Shown: positions 36,801-46,755, counted from the stretch's first letter. The stretch: DNA of 64,000 bases from an uncultured Massilia sp. (GCA_946481275.1 CAMLMV010000001.1:310001-374000); one strand, 5' to 3'. Made by a program: numbers and translations. Notes: generated by a model not told the origin, from the sequence alone.

Positions 36801-38699
36801 CGTCAGCAGCTTGCCGCTGTTGGTGACGCTCCCTGCAACGGTCGTGGCGAGGCCGCCGGCCGATTGCACCGTGCCCGCGTTGTCCAGGCGTGCCGCCTGC
36901 AGGACGACGTCCTTGCCGGCACCCGCGCCGAGCAGCGTGGCGCCGGCGGCGTTCGTGATTGCGTCGGCCGCGGCGATGCGCATGCCGTCGCCCGCCTGCA
37001 GGGCGCCCGCGTTGGCGAGCGTGGTCGCCTGGATGGCGATGCGGCCGGCCAGCGCGCGGCCCGTATTCGTCACGGCCGCGGCCCGCGCGGTGCCGATGTC
37101 GAGCGCGCCCTGGGCCTGCAGCAGGCCGCTGTTCGTCAGTTGCAGCGGCGCGGTACCGCCGCCGTCGAGCGCGAGGCTGCCGCCCGCGAGCACGCTGCCC
37201 GCGTTGTCGAGCGCCGTCGCGGCGCGCAGTGCGGCGTCCGCGCCGGCCGTCAATTGCGTTGCAGCTGTGAGGCGCAGTGCGCCGCCGCGTGCCTGCACGT
37301 CCAGCTTGTCGGTGGTCGTGGCCTTGACGGCGTCGAGCACGACGTCGCCCGCGGCGCCGAGCGTGAGCGCGCCCTTGCCGCTGTACAGGGTGGCGTGCGT
37401 GGCGGCGACGGTGTCGGCGTCGAGGCCGAACGCGCCGCCGGCGCCCCAGGTGCTGCCGTCGATGGCGGCGGCGCCCGCGACCTTCACGCTGGCGGCCCCG
37501 TTGGCGCTGCGGGTGGCGTTGGCGCTGGACGTGTCGGCCAGGCTCGCCGCCTGGATCGCCAGGTTGTTGCCGGCCTTGAGCGCGGCCTCGTTCAGCGCCA
37601 GGGCGCCGGCCGCGGTCACGTTCAGGTCGCGCGTCGCGCTGACGGCGGCGTTGGCCCCGCCGATCTCGACCTGCCCGGCGCCCGTCTGGGTGAGGGCCAC
37701 GTCGCGCGCGGCCGACACGCGGCCCTGCAGGAGGACCTTGCCGGCCGCGTCGACGCGGAAGTCGTCCGCGCTGGCGGCGGCGTCGCCCAGCATGCGCACG
37801 CCCACGCCGGCCTCCGTCGCGATCAGCCGGATGCGGCCCGCGTACATGCCGCCCAGCGCGCTCGAGTCGATGGCGTACTGCGGCTTCTCGGCCGCGGCGG
37901 CCACGGTGCCCGCGATGTTGCGGCCCTCGTAGTGCCACTGGACGGGGCCCGTGAACACACCGAGTTCACCGGTGCCGGCCACGTTGACCTGGCTGTCGAC
38001 TTTCACGTTGCGCGCGACGAGGTCGAGGATCTGCTGGGCGCTGGCATCCACGCCCGCACCGCCGATGGCGATGTCGCCGCGGCTGACGTTGAAGCCGATC
38101 AGGTTGCCGTCGGCGGCCCACACGGGCGCGCCGGTCGTCAGCGTGACGCGGTCGGTGTTGATGAAGCCGCACCCCGTGCACGTGAGGCCGTTCGGGTTGA
38201 CGACGATGACGTCCGCGCGCTTGCCGTACACCTCGGTGTAGCCGGCCAGCGTGGAGCGGTTGGTCGACGTCACTTCGTTCAGGATGACCCGGGCGGCCTG
38301 CTTGAGGTTCGTGTTGCCGACGATGCCGCCGGCCAGCTGCGACTGGCCCACCGCGGCCTGCGTGAACGGCGTGTTGTTCAGCACGAGGCCTTTCGCCTCG
38401 ACGTTGTACGTGTCGAACGTGTTGTGCGAGATGCCGGCGCCGTTCGGCGAGTCGATGTTTACGACGGGCACGCCGTTCGGCGCGATATAGGTATTCGTCT
38501 TGCCCCCGTTGGGGACGACGGACGTGGGTGTCTTGAGCTGGGCCCAGGCGGTACCCGGCGCGAAGGTGGGCAGCACTGCAGCCAGCACGGCGGCGGCAAG
38601 GACGGCGCGGCCGGACTTGCCCTTTCCGCGGGCGGTTTCGGCGGCGATGACATACGCGCCGCGGGCGGCGCTCCAGACGTGGCGATACGAGCGGTTCAT
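30873..38699 (-). CDS. Two-partner secretion exoprotein (TpsA; filamentous haemagglutinin/CdiA-like) without a C-terminal toxin
   Basis: A 2608-residue secreted beta-helix protein. It opens with the extended signal peptide of type Vb proteins ([21 protein letters not shown]) and cleavage near AWAQ. The TPS domain follows (about 55-300) with the NPNG motif in [16 protein letters not shown]. Then come long haemagglutinin repeats, a Cys-bearing non-repeat region near residue 1300, a conserved segment [10 protein letters not shown]...[19 protein letters not shown], and FHA-2 type repeats rich in Ser and Gly to the end. CdiA proteins continue with a pretoxin domain and toxin; here the chain stops inside repeats. 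Function is probably adhesion or aggregation. TpsB is encoded 13 bases upstream. Confidence 0.92.
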   Translation of the reverse strand: MNRSYRHVWSAARGAYVIAAETARGKGKSGRAVLAAAVLAAVLPTFAPGTAWAQLKTPTSVVPNGGKTNTYIAPNGVPVVNIDSPNGAGISHNTFDTYNVEAKGLVLNNTPFTQAAVGQSQLAGGIVGNTNLKQAARVILNEVTSTNRSTLAGYTEVYGKRADVIVVNPNGLTCTGCGFINTDRVTLTTGAPVWAADGNLIGFNVSRGDIAIGGAGVDASAQQILDLVARNVKVDSQVNVAGTGELGVFTGPVQWHYEGRNIAGTVAAAAEKPQYAIDSSALGGMYAGRIRLIATEAGVGVRMLGDAAASADDFRVDAAGKVLLQGRVSAARDVALTQTGAGQVEIGGANAAVSATRDLNVTAAGALALNEAALKAGNNLAIQAASLADTSSANATRSANGAASVKVAGAAAIDGSTWGAGGAFGLDADTVAATHATLYSGKGALTLGAAGDVVLDAVKATTTDKLDVQARGGALRLTAATQLTAGADAALRAATALDNAGSVLAGGSLALDGGGTAPLQLTNSGLLQAQGALDIGTARAAAVTNTGRALAGRIAIQATTLANAGALQAGDGMRIAAADAITNAAGATLLGAGAGKDVVLQAARLDNAGTVQSAGGLATTVAGSVTNSGKLLTTAAADGGADGRLTVQAGSIANTGTVAAAGAANLQSAADVVNRALVQGASLTVAAGTGITNDGADSALLARYAALVTARDVANAGTIQAGADMFVTASGSLVNTNAIQTLNAGSSLALTGGTVTNGGTLQAGGSATLKSTAATFTNSGQVIATGNLDVSAASAFLNADAKSVMQTAGDFTAQAAEFVNGGAISAGKNATVGATYGLTTSGLLETTVAGGSVTLRGASVGNGGTIRAADGASLAALAGELQNTGQVKAATGLDLAATKSIANGTGALLSGHTLNASGPSFSNSGTVQGETNVTIDVADALANGALVQATGAGASLVLRAGTIANSGTAGSGGTASLTSRTGGIVNSSQVQAQDALTLSTATTLDNSGTIIGQAGVTVTGAAGFGVANSGRIQAATALNVGAASVGAAYMTNSGTLFGDTIGVVAANLTNQGRIQSNGTATLGGTDIVNQGSGAVILTGMDGSASAITATGSVRNEGAIHTAGDLTVTAPRLDNTNTGGISSEANLTANAGGAGFDNAGALYASGTLTVNAAGQTYNNTMTGTMDANDINVAAGTFNNYNTVIALRDTTITTTDAFNNLPTGRVPNVIVAQVINGGVSTPYDWEGNCALFSSGCDHLVTWAQTVNWVQGLDGAMPTQFGQVIAARTININYGQSGVNQASLISAPNLNISGSGAFTNTDLHLEQIDYARRWHMTKIGHLFDDDEYYYTYPTTDGQYGCNDGGCFAGSAGSAGAAQAAAHLMETGRHVIQKWKAGIYATNLTFTGGSLMNLGSPYQQGTQAQSVGADSAVAANPLAGTPLGAGLKALVSKLPTNAKTQNVAAAPAQQFQGLNLNLPTNPNGYFVTAKDPNSHYLVETNPLFGAGSNSVGSDYLTKLLNINPDKEIKRLGDANYEAKLVRDQLIAQTGANVLKGMAGEAAQMQALMDNASTQAGKLGLVYGKALSPDQVANLTEDMVWMVETVVGGQKVVAPVVYLAKSTKDAIEGGGPVISATNMKIDAGTVTNTGGTIKGDKLAITAKGDITNTGGKIKGGDVALKSTEGSIVNQTVAETRGGKDFARTTIGAAAGIESTGKLSLDAAKDITVKGADVKAGGDASLAAGGNVTFDTIQNTTADATMQRSAGLLGGSGSGSSLATTTNIGSNLASGGNLKIKSGGDTTIAGSQVKVGGDLALDATGNVNVISRQDTRETTSYSEHSGLGVGGGLFGNTSTTTDTFQGRNVAAGIDVKGNAAIKSGDTLTLQGSNLNVGGGADIQAGQVQVLAGQDVDRTTTTTKTTSFLKLDGAGGDTSAGAGASAGKGVGSKAGVGVGAEAHAGASASGSAGVTLAETKTTNTYDYNARAVGSQINVGKDLNVKADKDITLQGARVNTGGDANLDAKNVNVLASQDVHVSSSKTSTTQIGLYAESNNEASASAGARTGMVTGAGAQAGASSDTTLDVIRTKTTQTDSLNIHNNGTTINANGKLNINAKDKLTVQGSELGGENGVALKAKDMAFTAATDVDQTTTTTTKTSAGLYYGGSAKAEASASNGMLGGGGAASANAKAGQGLQARHSEATDASGTTTAQVSTIRSGNGDITRTAAGNITDVGTNIDAAGNFTQSATTIDSKAAANTSWTSSNASSHEARIGVYAEASANAGATGAPSASGAGVSVGIEAQYTGTQSSSSSNSSTAVVSNIRAGGKVTSTSSGATTLEGTSIKGDKGVEIGAQSLDYKAAHDTSSSSSSEQTINAAANVGVGLGSKTVEGGASGGFDKASESARSSTAVAGDIQSGAGLVIKTQGDARFEGTDIAAKGDATVQAGGKLTMDAARNESSSSSNSSSFQAGVQVSGGGGGKGGGKGGESGAGLTLGGGFQNDTSTSSQAVTGGVKSGGNLTLSAGDKASFEGTQLKAGGAAAVTGGAVEFKDAKSTSSSTSSGFAAGIGVSGGSKDGKSSGAGMATVEGGYSSGSKTTSTRATLEAGNGVQVKTGQP

Positions 38700-38712
38700 G
38701 GTGGCGGTACTT

Positions 38713-40437
38713 TCAGATCTCGATGTTCAGGCGTACCCAGGTCTGGGTTCCTTCGCGCTGGAAGGCGTGCGGTTCGTGCAGTGCGCGCGTGGCGGAAACG
38801 TCCAGCGACGTGCGTTTCCACGCGATGTTCAGGCCCAGCGCGGCGCCGGCGAGGGTGCCGTCGGGGATGCCCGCGACACGGTTCTCGACCCGGCCCGCGT
38901 CGACGCCGGCGTAGACACGCACGGGTATGGCCTGGCCGAGCAGCGGCAGCACGGGGCGCACGAAGACCTCGTTGCGCACGTACGCGCCGTGGTCGCCGGA
39001 CAGCGTGTTGTTGTAGAAGCCGCGCACCGTGTACGGGCCGCCGATCAGCATCTGCTCGGAGCCGAACAGCGTGTCGAGTGCGTACTGGCCCGTGAGACTG
39101 GACGAGATGCCCGCATCGAGGGTGCCGATCCGGAAGGGCCGCATCCAGTTGGCATTGAACGTCACCTTGCCGAATTGCGCGTGGCCCGCGTCGGCGGCCA
39201 GGCCGTCCGTATCGTGCAGCGCGCCGGCGATGCCGAGGCCGCGCGAGTAGCCCAGGTCGGCGGACAGGGCGCCGCCCAGGAACGTCGTGCTGGCCGTGCC
39301 GCCCAGGTCCAGCACCGACAGCTTGCGGCTGCTGACGCCGAGCAGTTCGCCGCCCAGGTAGTTCTTGCTGTCCTTGACGGCCAGGTTGCCGTACACGCCG
39401 GCGCGGGTGACCTGGTTGCGGTACAGGAGCTGGTCGATGCGCAGCGACGCATTGCGCGAATGGCCCATGAATTGCAGCGCTTCGCCGCTGGGCAGCTGGA
39501 CGGTGCTCACGAAGCGCGCGTCGCTCGCCGTGGCCGTGAACGTCGTCCAGCGGAACGGGACGATCGCCGTCACGCTCTTGCTTTCCGAGCCCTTGTGCGC
39601 CATGTCGTTCGGCTGCGAGCGGCGATACGTGGCCAGCAGCAGCTCGTTGAAGCCGAGGATGGCATCCGTGCTGACCGAGAAGCCCGCCTGGTTGCGGCCC
39701 GTGCTTTCGGAGCCGCTGTTGTCGCCGGTCAGGCTGGCGTGCACGGGAAAGGCCGGCTTGTTGTGGATGACGACGGTGCTTTCGCCCGGCGCGCTGCCCG
39801 GCTGGATGTCCAGCGTGGCGTTGTTCGAGGCCAGGCGGTTCACCTGGTCGATGCCTTGCTCGATGTCGCGCAGGTTGAGCAGGCCGCCGGCCGGCGGGAA
39901 CACGTTCCACGGATTGATGCGGGCGCCGTCATCGACCTTGAGCGCACCGAGGCGTCCTTCGATCACGAGGATCTCCAGGCGCTTCTTGCCGAGATCCTGC
40001 GCGGGCAGGTAGGCGCGCGTGGTGACGTAGCCGCGGTCGACGTAGTCCTTGGTGATGAGGCCCAGGATCGCTTCGATCTCCGCGACGCCGAGGCAGCGGT
40101 GGCTGTACGCCGTCTCGATCGCGGCGCGGACGGCCGGGGAGAGTCCCGGCGCGCCGTGGATCGTGATCACGTCGATGTCGTGGCAGCGCGGCCCGGCGCC
40201 GGACGCGTCGACCTGCGGCTGCAGGCGGCTCGTATCGATGCCGGGTTCGGTGCGCTCGCGCGGCTTGGCCGCTTCGATGTCGCGTTTGATGCGTTCTTCC
40301 TGCTGGCGTTGCAGCACCTCGGCGCGCTGGGCGGCGGCGGCCGGGTCGATGCCGGTCTGGGCATGCAGGTCGGGGACGATGGCGAAGGCGGCCGCGAGGG
40401 CGCAGGCGAGCCGGGTCGGAAAGGGGGAGATGGCCAT
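38713..40437 (-). CDS. Two-partner secretion pore TpsB (ShlB/FhaC/HecB family)
   Basis: A 574-residue outer-membrane protein that exports and releases the TpsA partner. A signal peptide (cleavage near LHAQ) is followed by an N-terminal plug helix region, two POTRA domains (about 85-240) and a 16-strand barrel. The secretion motif of the L6 loop is GGPYTVRGFYNN. The last residue pattern suits a barrel protein (ends LNIEI). It is the first gene of the tpsBA operon. Confidence 0.93.
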   Translation of the reverse strand: MAISPFPTRLACALAAAFAIVPDLHAQTGIDPAAAAQRAEVLQRQQEERIKRDIEAAKPRERTEPGIDTSRLQPQVDASGAGPRCHDIDVITIHGAPGLSPAVRAAIETAYSHRCLGVAEIEAILGLITKDYVDRGYVTTRAYLPAQDLGKKRLEILVIEGRLGALKVDDGARINPWNVFPPAGGLLNLRDIEQGIDQVNRLASNNATLDIQPGSAPGESTVVIHNKPAFPVHASLTGDNSGSESTGRNQAGFSVSTDAILGFNELLLATYRRSQPNDMAHKGSESKSVTAIVPFRWTTFTATASDARFVSTVQLPSGEALQFMGHSRNASLRIDQLLYRNQVTRAGVYGNLAVKDSKNYLGGELLGVSSRKLSVLDLGGTASTTFLGGALSADLGYSRGLGIAGALHDTDGLAADAGHAQFGKVTFNANWMRPFRIGTLDAGISSSLTGQYALDTLFGSEQMLIGGPYTVRGFYNNTLSGDHGAYVRNEVFVRPVLPLLGQAIPVRVYAGVDAGRVENRVAGIPDGTLAGAALGLNIAWKRTSLDVSATRALHEPHAFQREGTQTWVRLNIEI

Positions 40438-40517
40438 GGGAGGCGTTGGTCCTGGAGATTGTCGAACACGCCAGTGGGCGACCGGATTTACCGATTTGCC
40501 CGCTGGAAATGTTCTAA

Positions 40518-40547
40518 ATCTTAGCGACCAGCCTCAGCCGTTGTCAC
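40518..40547 (-). promoter_or_regulatory. Possible promoter of the tpsBA operon
   Basis: On the minus strand GTGACA (40542-40547) and TAAGAT (40518-40523) with an 18-base spacer. They lie in the 199-base gap between the acyltransferase and tpsB. The region is AT-rich relative to the genes. No other structure is evident there. Confidence 0.35.
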
Positions 40548-40636
40548 GACGATTCCTGCAAGAACGTCCTTATTGATGCTGTACAGCAACGATTCTCGGA
40601 ACAGACGTAACAGAATATCTATGCCCGGTAGAGAAA

Positions 40637-41806
40637 TTATTCTTGAACAGGCAAAGTTGCGATTGTTTCATTCTTGGTTTGCGCACGCTCGTGCGCCAGC
40701 CAGCGCCGCGTGAGCCAGGCGCGCACGGGCTCGTCGTAGACCTTCAGCAGCAGCCACGCGAGCGCGACGCACACGGCGAAGGTGGCGGCGGCGACGGGCA
40801 GGCCGTCACGCAACGACACATGCTGTTCGTTGGTCCACGCCGTGTACGTGTACACGAACGGATAGTGGATGATGTACAGCGGGTAGGACAGCCCGCCGAG
40901 CGCGGCGCACACGCGGCCCGTACGCGCACTGACCTGGGCGCTGGCGCCGAGCCAGACGACGAGCGGGAACACGACGACGATGCACAGGGCTTCGTACAGG
41001 CCGTTCATCCACAACGTATCCGGGCCGCCGATGCGCGGCAATGCCATCGTGGCGAACAGGATCGCGGCGCTGATCGGGAACGCGTGGGCGATGCGGCCGG
41101 GACGGACGACGCGCGACAGCAGCAGCCCCGCGCAGAATGGGTAGGCAAGACGCGTGAAGCCCAGCTGGAACTGGACGGGGTCCAGCGACCAGCCGCCGAT
41201 CACGTCGCCGTTTGGTCCCGTGAGGAGGTAGTACACGAGCGCCGCGCCGGCCAGCAGCGCGAGCACGCCGAGGATCCGGTTCGGCAGCCGCCGCAGCACG
41301 AGCGCGTACAGCACGTTCGCCACGTATTCGAAGAACAGCGACCACGCCGGCCCGTTCAGCGGATGCATCTCGGCCCAGCCGCGCAGGTCCAGCGCGGGCG
41401 GCACCGGCAGCAGGGTCATGCCGACCACCATGATCAGCAGCATGCGCCACAAAGGCGTGTCCGCGATCATCGGGAACAGCGGCCCCGCCTGGAAATAGAA
41501 CATCAGCGCGCCGATCACCATCGCGACGACGATCATCGGATGCAGGCGGATCAGCCGGCGCCGGAAGAACTTGCCCAGCGACATGCGCCGCCAGCGGTCG
41601 TCGTACGCGTAGCCGATGACGAAGCCGGACAGCAGGAAAAAGAAATCGACGGCCAGGTAGCCGTGGTTGATCACCTGGGCGAAGCGGTTGACGGCATGCG
41701 CTTCGCACAGGTGGAAGGCGACCACGGTCAGCGCCGCGACGCCGCGCAGGCCGTCGAGGACGGCGTAGTGCCGTTTGGTGTCGGCAAAGCCGCCCTCGGC
41801 CGTCAC
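40637..41806 (-). CDS. Membrane acyltransferase, OafA/acyltransferase_3 family
   Basis: A 389-residue integral membrane enzyme with about ten helices. Family signatures are LDGLRGVAALTVVAFH, the catalytic region around FFRRRLIRLHPM, and NGPAWSLFFEYVAN. These proteins move acetyl or other acyl groups from the cytosol to surface polysaccharides, peptidoglycan or small molecules. The start is a GTG that overlaps the halogenase stop codon as GTGA, so translation is coupled. It is the last gene of the TonB receptor/halogenase run, an unusual position for this family. Confidence 0.88.
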   Translation of the reverse strand: MTAEGGFADTKRHYAVLDGLRGVAALTVVAFHLCEAHAVNRFAQVINHGYLAVDFFFLLSGFVIGYAYDDRWRRMSLGKFFRRRLIRLHPMIVVAMVIGALMFYFQAGPLFPMIADTPLWRMLLIMVVGMTLLPVPPALDLRGWAEMHPLNGPAWSLFFEYVANVLYALVLRRLPNRILGVLALLAGAALVYYLLTGPNGDVIGGWSLDPVQFQLGFTRLAYPFCAGLLLSRVVRPGRIAHAFPISAAILFATMALPRIGGPDTLWMNGLYEALCIVVVFPLVVWLGASAQVSARTGRVCAALGGLSYPLYIIHYPFVYTYTAWTNEQHVSLRDGLPVAAATFAVCVALAWLLLKVYDEPVRAWLTRRWLAHERAQTKNETIATLPVQE

Positions 41807-43314
41807 GGTTTGCCCGCCGGGCAGTAGCGCTCCACGTATTGCTGGTGCGGCGGCAGTTGCGACACCGTGCGGCGCACGCCGTTGCGGATGCCGTCCAGGA
41901 AGCCGCGCAGCTCGTCGTCGCCCATCAGGTCCGCGCTCGGGTGCCAGCGCTCGGGCGTGAGGCCCTGGCCCAGCATGACCTGCACCCACGAGTTTTCCGC
42001 GAACAGTTCGTTCCCTTCGCGGAAGACGCGGGCGCCGTCGCGGAACAGGTCGATGCGGTGCTGCAGGCTGTCCGGCACCTGCATCGTCGCCGCGTCGTGC
42101 CAGTACGGCGTATCGCGCCGGTTCGTGACCTTGTAGTGCAGGATGATGAAGTCGCGGATCGTGCGGATGTCCTCCTCGGCCTGCGCGTTGAACTCGTCGA
42201 TGTCCGATTGCTGGATGCCGTGCGACGGGAAGATCTGCAACAGGCGCACGATGCCGCGCTGGATCAGGTGGATGCTCGTCGACTCGATCGGCTCCAGGAA
42301 CCCGCTCGCGAGACCGAGGCCGATGCAGTTGCCGGCCCAGACCTTCTTGCGCTGGCCGGGCGTGAAGCGGATCACGCGCGGCTCCGTGAGGACTTTGCCT
42401 TCGATGTTGCCGAGCAGCGTGGCGCGCGCCGTCGCCTCGTCCGTGTGGCGGCTGGAGAACACGATGCCGTTACCGGTGCGGTGCTGCAGCGGGATGCGCC
42501 ATTGCCAGCCCCAGTCGTGCGCCATCGAGCGCGTCAGCGGCACGGCCGGACCGGTCGATTCCGTCTGCACGGCGATCGCGCAGTCGTTGAACAGCCATTG
42601 CGACCAGTCCTCGTATTCCACGCCCATCGTCTGGCCCAGCAGCAGCGAGCGGAAGCCCGTGCAATCGATGAACAGGTCGCCTTCGATGCGCGTGCCGGAG
42701 TCCAGCACGAGCGCCGTGATGTGGCCCGTCGCCGGGTCGGTGTCGACGCCCGCGATCTTCGCTTCGATGCGCTGGGCGCCGAAGTGTTCGGAGAAACGGC
42801 GCAGGTAGCGGGCGTAGCGCGTCGCGTCCAGGTGGTAGGCGTAGTTGATGCCCTGGTTCGGCAGGTGGCCGAAGCGCTTTTCCTGCGACGCGACGAGCTC
42901 CAGGCAGTAGTCGCCGTAGTCGCTGGCGAGGCCGCGGTCGCGGCCCTTCAGCCAGAAGTGCTGGAAGCCGGCCGTCCAGTGGTCCGTGCCGGTCATGCCG
43001 AACGAGTGGATGTAGTCTTCGCCGCGCGCGCGCCAGCCCTCGAAGCTGATGCCCAGCTTGAACGTGGCCTGCGTGGCCGCCATGAATTCCTGTTCGCCGA
43101 TGTCGAGCAGGCGGTGGAAGTGCACGAGGCTCGGGATCGTCGCCTCGCCCACGCCGACCGTGCCGATGTCGTCCGACTCGACGAGCTTGATGTCGACGAC
43201 CTTGCCGAGGGTGCGCGACAGCGCCGCCGCGGCCATCCAGCCGGCGGTGCCGCCGCCGGCGATGACGACGCGGCGGATCGGGCGACCGCGGCCCTGTTGG
43301 TGATTGTTCTCCAT
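41803..43314 (-). CDS. Flavin-dependent tryptophan halogenase-like protein (copy 1)
   Basis: A 503-residue protein of the FADH2-dependent halogenase family. FAD binding is shown by VVIAGGGTAGW, the halogenase signature by WGWQWRIP, the catalytic Lys by Lys86 in ATFKLGI and the conserved Glu by Glu344 in FLEPIEST. All key residues are present, so it may be active with a reductase partner encoded elsewhere. Natural substrates of such TonB-receptor-linked members are mostly unknown. It lies 33 bases after the cupin gene and overlaps the acyltransferase gene by 4 bases. Confidence 0.93.
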   Translation of the reverse strand: MENNHQQGRGRPIRRVVIAGGGTAGWMAAAALSRTLGKVVDIKLVESDDIGTVGVGEATIPSLVHFHRLLDIGEQEFMAATQATFKLGISFEGWRARGEDYIHSFGMTGTDHWTAGFQHFWLKGRDRGLASDYGDYCLELVASQEKRFGHLPNQGINYAYHLDATRYARYLRRFSEHFGAQRIEAKIAGVDTDPATGHITALVLDSGTRIEGDLFIDCTGFRSLLLGQTMGVEYEDWSQWLFNDCAIAVQTESTGPAVPLTRSMAHDWGWQWRIPLQHRTGNGIVFSSRHTDEATARATLLGNIEGKVLTEPRVIRFTPGQRKKVWAGNCIGLGLASGFLEPIESTSIHLIQRGIVRLLQIFPSHGIQQSDIDEFNAQAEEDIRTIRDFIILHYKVTNRRDTPYWHDAATMQVPDSLQHRIDLFRDGARVFREGNELFAENSWVQVMLGQGLTPERWHPSADLMGDDELRGFLDGIRNGVRRTVSQLPPHQQYVERYCPAGKP

Positions 43315-43347
43315 GTCTCTACTCCTGGCTTGTTACTGCTTGTGTTC

Positions 43348-44370
43348 TTATCGGTTGATACGGCGCAGCAGCTGGCCGCGCAACACGCGCGCGCCGTCTT
43401 CATCGAGCGGCGACAGCGCATAGCGCGCATTCTCCGGGATGTGCGCGAGGTTGCCGGCATCCGGCTCGAAGATGTAGTGGCGGAAGATCTCCTGCCACGC
43501 GCGCCGCTGCTCGGACGGCAGGTCGCGCATCGTCAGGATCGCCAGCATCAGCGCGTTCGTCGGCGTGTCCATGTAGTCCGGCGACTGGCGCCACCAGTAG
43601 TTCACGAGCACGTTGAACGCGGACAGCGCTTCCACGTGGTGCCACCACATCGACGGGATGAACAGCGCGTCGCCGGGGCCCATCTCGGCCACCTCGGCAT
43701 GCTGCAGCGCCTCGGCGTAGCGGGGGAAACGCTCGAAGTCCGGGTTGCGCACGTCGACGAGGCTGATCGCCTGGCCGGCCGGGTTGAAGTCGAGCGGGCC
43801 GACGTACAGGTTTTTCAGCTGGTCGGGCGGGAACAGCGTAAACCGCCGTTCGCCCACCGCGACGACCGCCATATTGTCGGGCAGGTCGTAGTGCGTGGCG
43901 ACGACGGTGCGGTTGCCGATCCAGATGCTGGCGAGCGGGTTGCGGTCGCCCAGGTCCAGGTCGTTGGCGGCGCGCAGGCCGGGCAGGGCGCCGTCGATCG
44001 ATGTCGAGCCCACGTAGATCGCGCCCGGGTCGGGCCGCTTGCGGTGTGCGGCCAGCTCGTCCAGCACCTGGTCGAGGCGGCCGCGCACGTTGTGGAAGTT
44101 AAAACCCGTGATCGTGTCGTTGTAGAAGAAGCGGCCGCCGATCTGCGGGGGACCCAGCATCGCGTTGACGGTCGCGTCACGATAGAACTGGCGCAGGTAG
44201 GCGTCTGCGCTTTCCGCGGACGCGCGGCCTCGCTGCACGAGGGGCCAGTTGGCGGCGAGGCCGCGCACGATGTAGGGCCGCGTCGCGCGCAGCATCTCGT
44301 CCGGCAGCTTGTTGTCGCCGAACGCGACTTCCCGGACGTGCTTGTGCGCGAAATCAGCGGAGGACGTCAT
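43348..44370 (-). CDS. Cupin-like/JmjC-fold protein (cupin_8 family)
   Basis: A 340-residue protein with the Fe(II)/2-oxoglutarate oxygenase fold. Metal ligands are His160 and Asp162 in ATHYDLPDN and His244 or His245 in SMWWHHVEAL. A 90-residue C-terminal part follows the barrel, possibly for dimerisation as in FIH-type hydroxylases. It overlaps sapC by 17 bases and is followed closely by a halogenase. Hydroxylation of a peptide or small molecule is a family-level guess. Confidence 0.9.
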   Translation of the reverse strand: MTSSADFAHKHVREVAFGDNKLPDEMLRATRPYIVRGLAANWPLVQRGRASAESADAYLRQFYRDATVNAMLGPPQIGGRFFYNDTITGFNFHNVRGRLDQVLDELAAHRKRPDPGAIYVGSTSIDGALPGLRAANDLDLGDRNPLASIWIGNRTVVATHYDLPDNMAVVAVGERRFTLFPPDQLKNLYVGPLDFNPAGQAISLVDVRNPDFERFPRYAEALQHAEVAEMGPGDALFIPSMWWHHVEALSAFNVLVNYWWRQSPDYMDTPTNALMLAILTMRDLPSEQRRAWQEIFRHYIFEPDAGNLAHIPENARYALSPLDEDGARVLRGQLLRRINR

Positions 44371-45067
44371 TGGCGCGGTTCTTCCGTTGGATCAGGTTGC
44401 GGAACTGCGCCAGCGACGCCACCGCCATGTAGATGGCCTGCAGGTAGCCCTTGTCGTGCAGGCGCGCGAGCTGCTCGCCCGACAGCGTGGCCAGGCGGTC
44501 TTCGTTGATCGTGTAGAAGCCGGCCAGGCGGTTCTGCGACCCGTCGTCCAGTTCCACGTCCAGCACGAACGATTCGATCAGTTCCAGCTCGACGAGCGCG
44601 GCGACGAAGGCGCGCGACGCGGCGAGCCCTTCGTGGATGGTGCGCAGCACGGAGCTGATGCGTTCCAGGTATTCGCTCGTGCCGCCATAGGTCAGGAACA
44701 GCGCTTCGCCCTCGATGCCGCCGTCGCGCACGCGCGGGCTGTCCAGGTCGACGTGGACGGACAGTTCCTCGCCGCTGCGGCCGATCATGAACGGCTGGCG
44801 TTCGATCGTCAGCGGGATCGTGGGGGCATCCCAGCCGTTCGGGCCGAGGAACAGGTTCTCGCCCTGTTCGAAGCCGAGTAAGGCGAGCGCGTCGTAGCTG
44901 CCGTTGCCGTCCTGCGCGAAGACGATCGGGTAGCAGGCCTGCAGGTCGCGGAATTCGGCGGGGAAGGTCAGCGCCGACATCACGGCGTCGCCGTACGCCG
45001 CGCCGCGGGTGGTGACCACGCGCAGGTTCTTGTGGTCGACGTTGTTCAGGGGTGCATGGTTGGCCAT
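44354..45067 (-). CDS. SapC family protein
   Basis: A 237-residue protein of the SapC family, named after a gene near Campylobacter surface-layer proteins. Its biochemical function is unknown. Recognisable parts are EFRDLQACYPIVFAQDGNG near the N-terminus and the ERQPFMIGRSGEELSVHVD segment. It has no signal peptide and no membrane segment. The start at 45067 gives the usual family length. Genes of this family recur next to TonB receptors and tryptophan halogenases, as here. Confidence 0.88.
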   Translation of the reverse strand: MANHAPLNNVDHKNLRVVTTRGAAYGDAVMSALTFPAEFRDLQACYPIVFAQDGNGSYDALALLGFEQGENLFLGPNGWDAPTIPLTIERQPFMIGRSGEELSVHVDLDSPRVRDGGIEGEALFLTYGGTSEYLERISSVLRTIHEGLAASRAFVAALVELELIESFVLDVELDDGSQNRLAGFYTINEDRLATLSGEQLARLHDKGYLQAIYMAVASLAQFRNLIQRKNRANDVLR

Positions 45068-45122
45068 CGGTGGTAGTCTCTCTCGCTCAGTTGGCGTTAT
45101 TGGTGTTGTGGTGGTGTCTCTG

Positions 45123-46655
45123 TTAGCCCGGCGGCATCCCGTACTGGCGGATGTGGTCGAGCATCTCGCGGTTCCCGGGCAGTTGCGGCAGCATGCGGGC
45201 GGTGAGTCGCGCGGATTCGCGGAAGTACTGGTCGGCACGCCCGGGCAGGTCCGATGCCCGTTCCGTCAGCTCTGGCCGGAAGCCCATCCCGTACAGGATG
45301 TATTGCCAGCTCGCGGACGGGAAGATCTCTTCGATGCGGGGGAAGTCGCGCCGCGACGGTGCGCGCGTGCGCCACAGCGCGAGCAGCTCGCGCAGGCGCG
45401 GCGACTGCGTGCGGGTGGCGCGGTGATCGAGCCAGTAGGCAGTATCCGTGCGCTTCGACAGCACGTAGTGCAGCTTCAGGAAGTCGATGATGCGCTCCCA
45501 CCGGTACGTGAACGCCTCGTTGAAGCGCGCGGAGATCGTGTCCATCTGCGCCCGCGTGGCGGGCATGTCGTCCGCCAGCCAGGCCGCGGACAGTTCCACG
45601 AGCGCGAGCGCGGAAGCTTCCAGCGGCTCGATGAACCCGGCCGACAGGCCGATCGCGACGACGTTGCGTTCCCAGAAGCGCGCGCGGTAGCCCGGGTCGA
45701 AGGCGATCTTGCGCGGTTGCGGGATCTCTCCGGCGATGCCGGTGGAAGCCAGATAGGCGCGCAGCGTCCGCTCCGCCGCGTCGTCGTCGACGTGGGCGCT
45801 GGAATACACGTACCCGACGCCCCGCCGCGTGGGCAGGCCGATGTCCCAGGTCCACCCGTGCGACTGGGCGGTGGACGTCGTCTGCGAGGCGATCGGCGTG
45901 TCGTGTGCGGGGTAGGGCACCTGCACGGCGAGGGCGCGGTCGTTGAACAGCACGTCGCGCTGCGACACGAGGGGCACGCCGTAGTGGCGGCCCAGTAGCA
46001 GCGACGCCATGCCGGTGCAGTCGATGAACAGGTCGCCTTCGACGAGGCCGGCCTCGCGCGTGCGCAGCGCGGCGATGTCGCCATCGTCGGTGGACAGGAT
46101 GTCGACGACGTGGGCCAGCACGTGCCGCACGCACAGCTTGTCCACGCAGTGCTTCTGCAGGAAGACGCCGAACTTGCCCGCATCCAGGTGGTAGCCGTAG
46201 TTGGCGACGCCCGCGAATTCCGGCGTCTGCGGCTGCTTCGGCGCACGGCCCTGCACGCACAAATGGGGTTGATAGCTGACCAGGTCCGCAAACGGCACGT
46301 CGCGGTGCGCGCGTTGCCACGCCGCGACGAGGTTCGCCTCGCCATAGCCCTGGGGCAGGGAAAAGGGGTGGAAATAGGTGTCGCTGTCGCTGCCGTCGAC
46401 CCAACGGTCGAAGCGGGAGCCCTGCTTGAACGCGGCGTCGCATTCGCGGAAGAACGCGGCCTCGGACACGCCGATGCGCTGCAGGGTCTCGCGCATGGAC
46501 GGCCACGTGCCTTCGCCGACGCCGATCGGCGGTACGCCGGGCGATTCGACGAGGGTGACGGCCAGGCGCGGATGTTCCGCCGCCAGGACCGCGGCCGCGA
46601 GCCAGCCGGCGGAGCCGCCGCCGACCACCACGACGTGTTCGATGGGTTTACTCAT
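45123..46655 (-). CDS. Flavin-dependent tryptophan halogenase-like protein (copy 2)
   Basis: A 510-residue member of the halogenase family, clearly diverged from copy 1. FAD binding is by VVVGGGSAGW, the signature is WTWDIGLP, the catalytic Lys is Lys77 in AAFKQGS and the conserved Glu is Glu346 in FIEPLEAS. The start is ATG 46655 behind AAGGAAGCTGTG; a GTG one codon earlier is possible. It is the first gene after the TonB receptor, 136 bases downstream, with a strong hairpin in between. Confidence 0.92.
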   Translation of the reverse strand: MSKPIEHVVVVGGGSAGWLAAAVLAAEHPRLAVTLVESPGVPPIGVGEGTWPSMRETLQRIGVSEAAFFRECDAAFKQGSRFDRWVDGSDSDTYFHPFSLPQGYGEANLVAAWQRAHRDVPFADLVSYQPHLCVQGRAPKQPQTPEFAGVANYGYHLDAGKFGVFLQKHCVDKLCVRHVLAHVVDILSTDDGDIAALRTREAGLVEGDLFIDCTGMASLLLGRHYGVPLVSQRDVLFNDRALAVQVPYPAHDTPIASQTTSTAQSHGWTWDIGLPTRRGVGYVYSSAHVDDDAAERTLRAYLASTGIAGEIPQPRKIAFDPGYRARFWERNVVAIGLSAGFIEPLEASALALVELSAAWLADDMPATRAQMDTISARFNEAFTYRWERIIDFLKLHYVLSKRTDTAYWLDHRATRTQSPRLRELLALWRTRAPSRRDFPRIEEIFPSASWQYILYGMGFRPELTERASDLPGRADQYFRESARLTARMLPQLPGNREMLDHIRQYGMPPG

Positions 46656-46755
46656 CACAGCTTCCTTTTTCCGGTGGGCCGCATGAGTCTACCTGAAAAT
46701 GCTGTTTTTGGAACAACTTTTTAATTGCTGAAACCGATTACGGCAGGCCATGCAT

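Noticed and set aside
33478..37938. A 1486-codon frame in another register of tpsA
   Set aside because: It is an out-of-frame shadow of the same gene, dominated by Arg and Gly, and the true frame has a signal peptide and TPS domain.
33000..38700. CRISPR-like or tandem DNA repeats in the tpsA region
   Set aside because: Repetition is at the protein level of haemagglutinin repeats with diverged codons; there are no identical repeats with regular spacers.
40573..40582. GCTGTACAGC palindrome upstream of tpsB as a LexA box
   Set aside because: The LexA consensus needs CTGT and ACAG separated by 8 bases; here they are adjacent.
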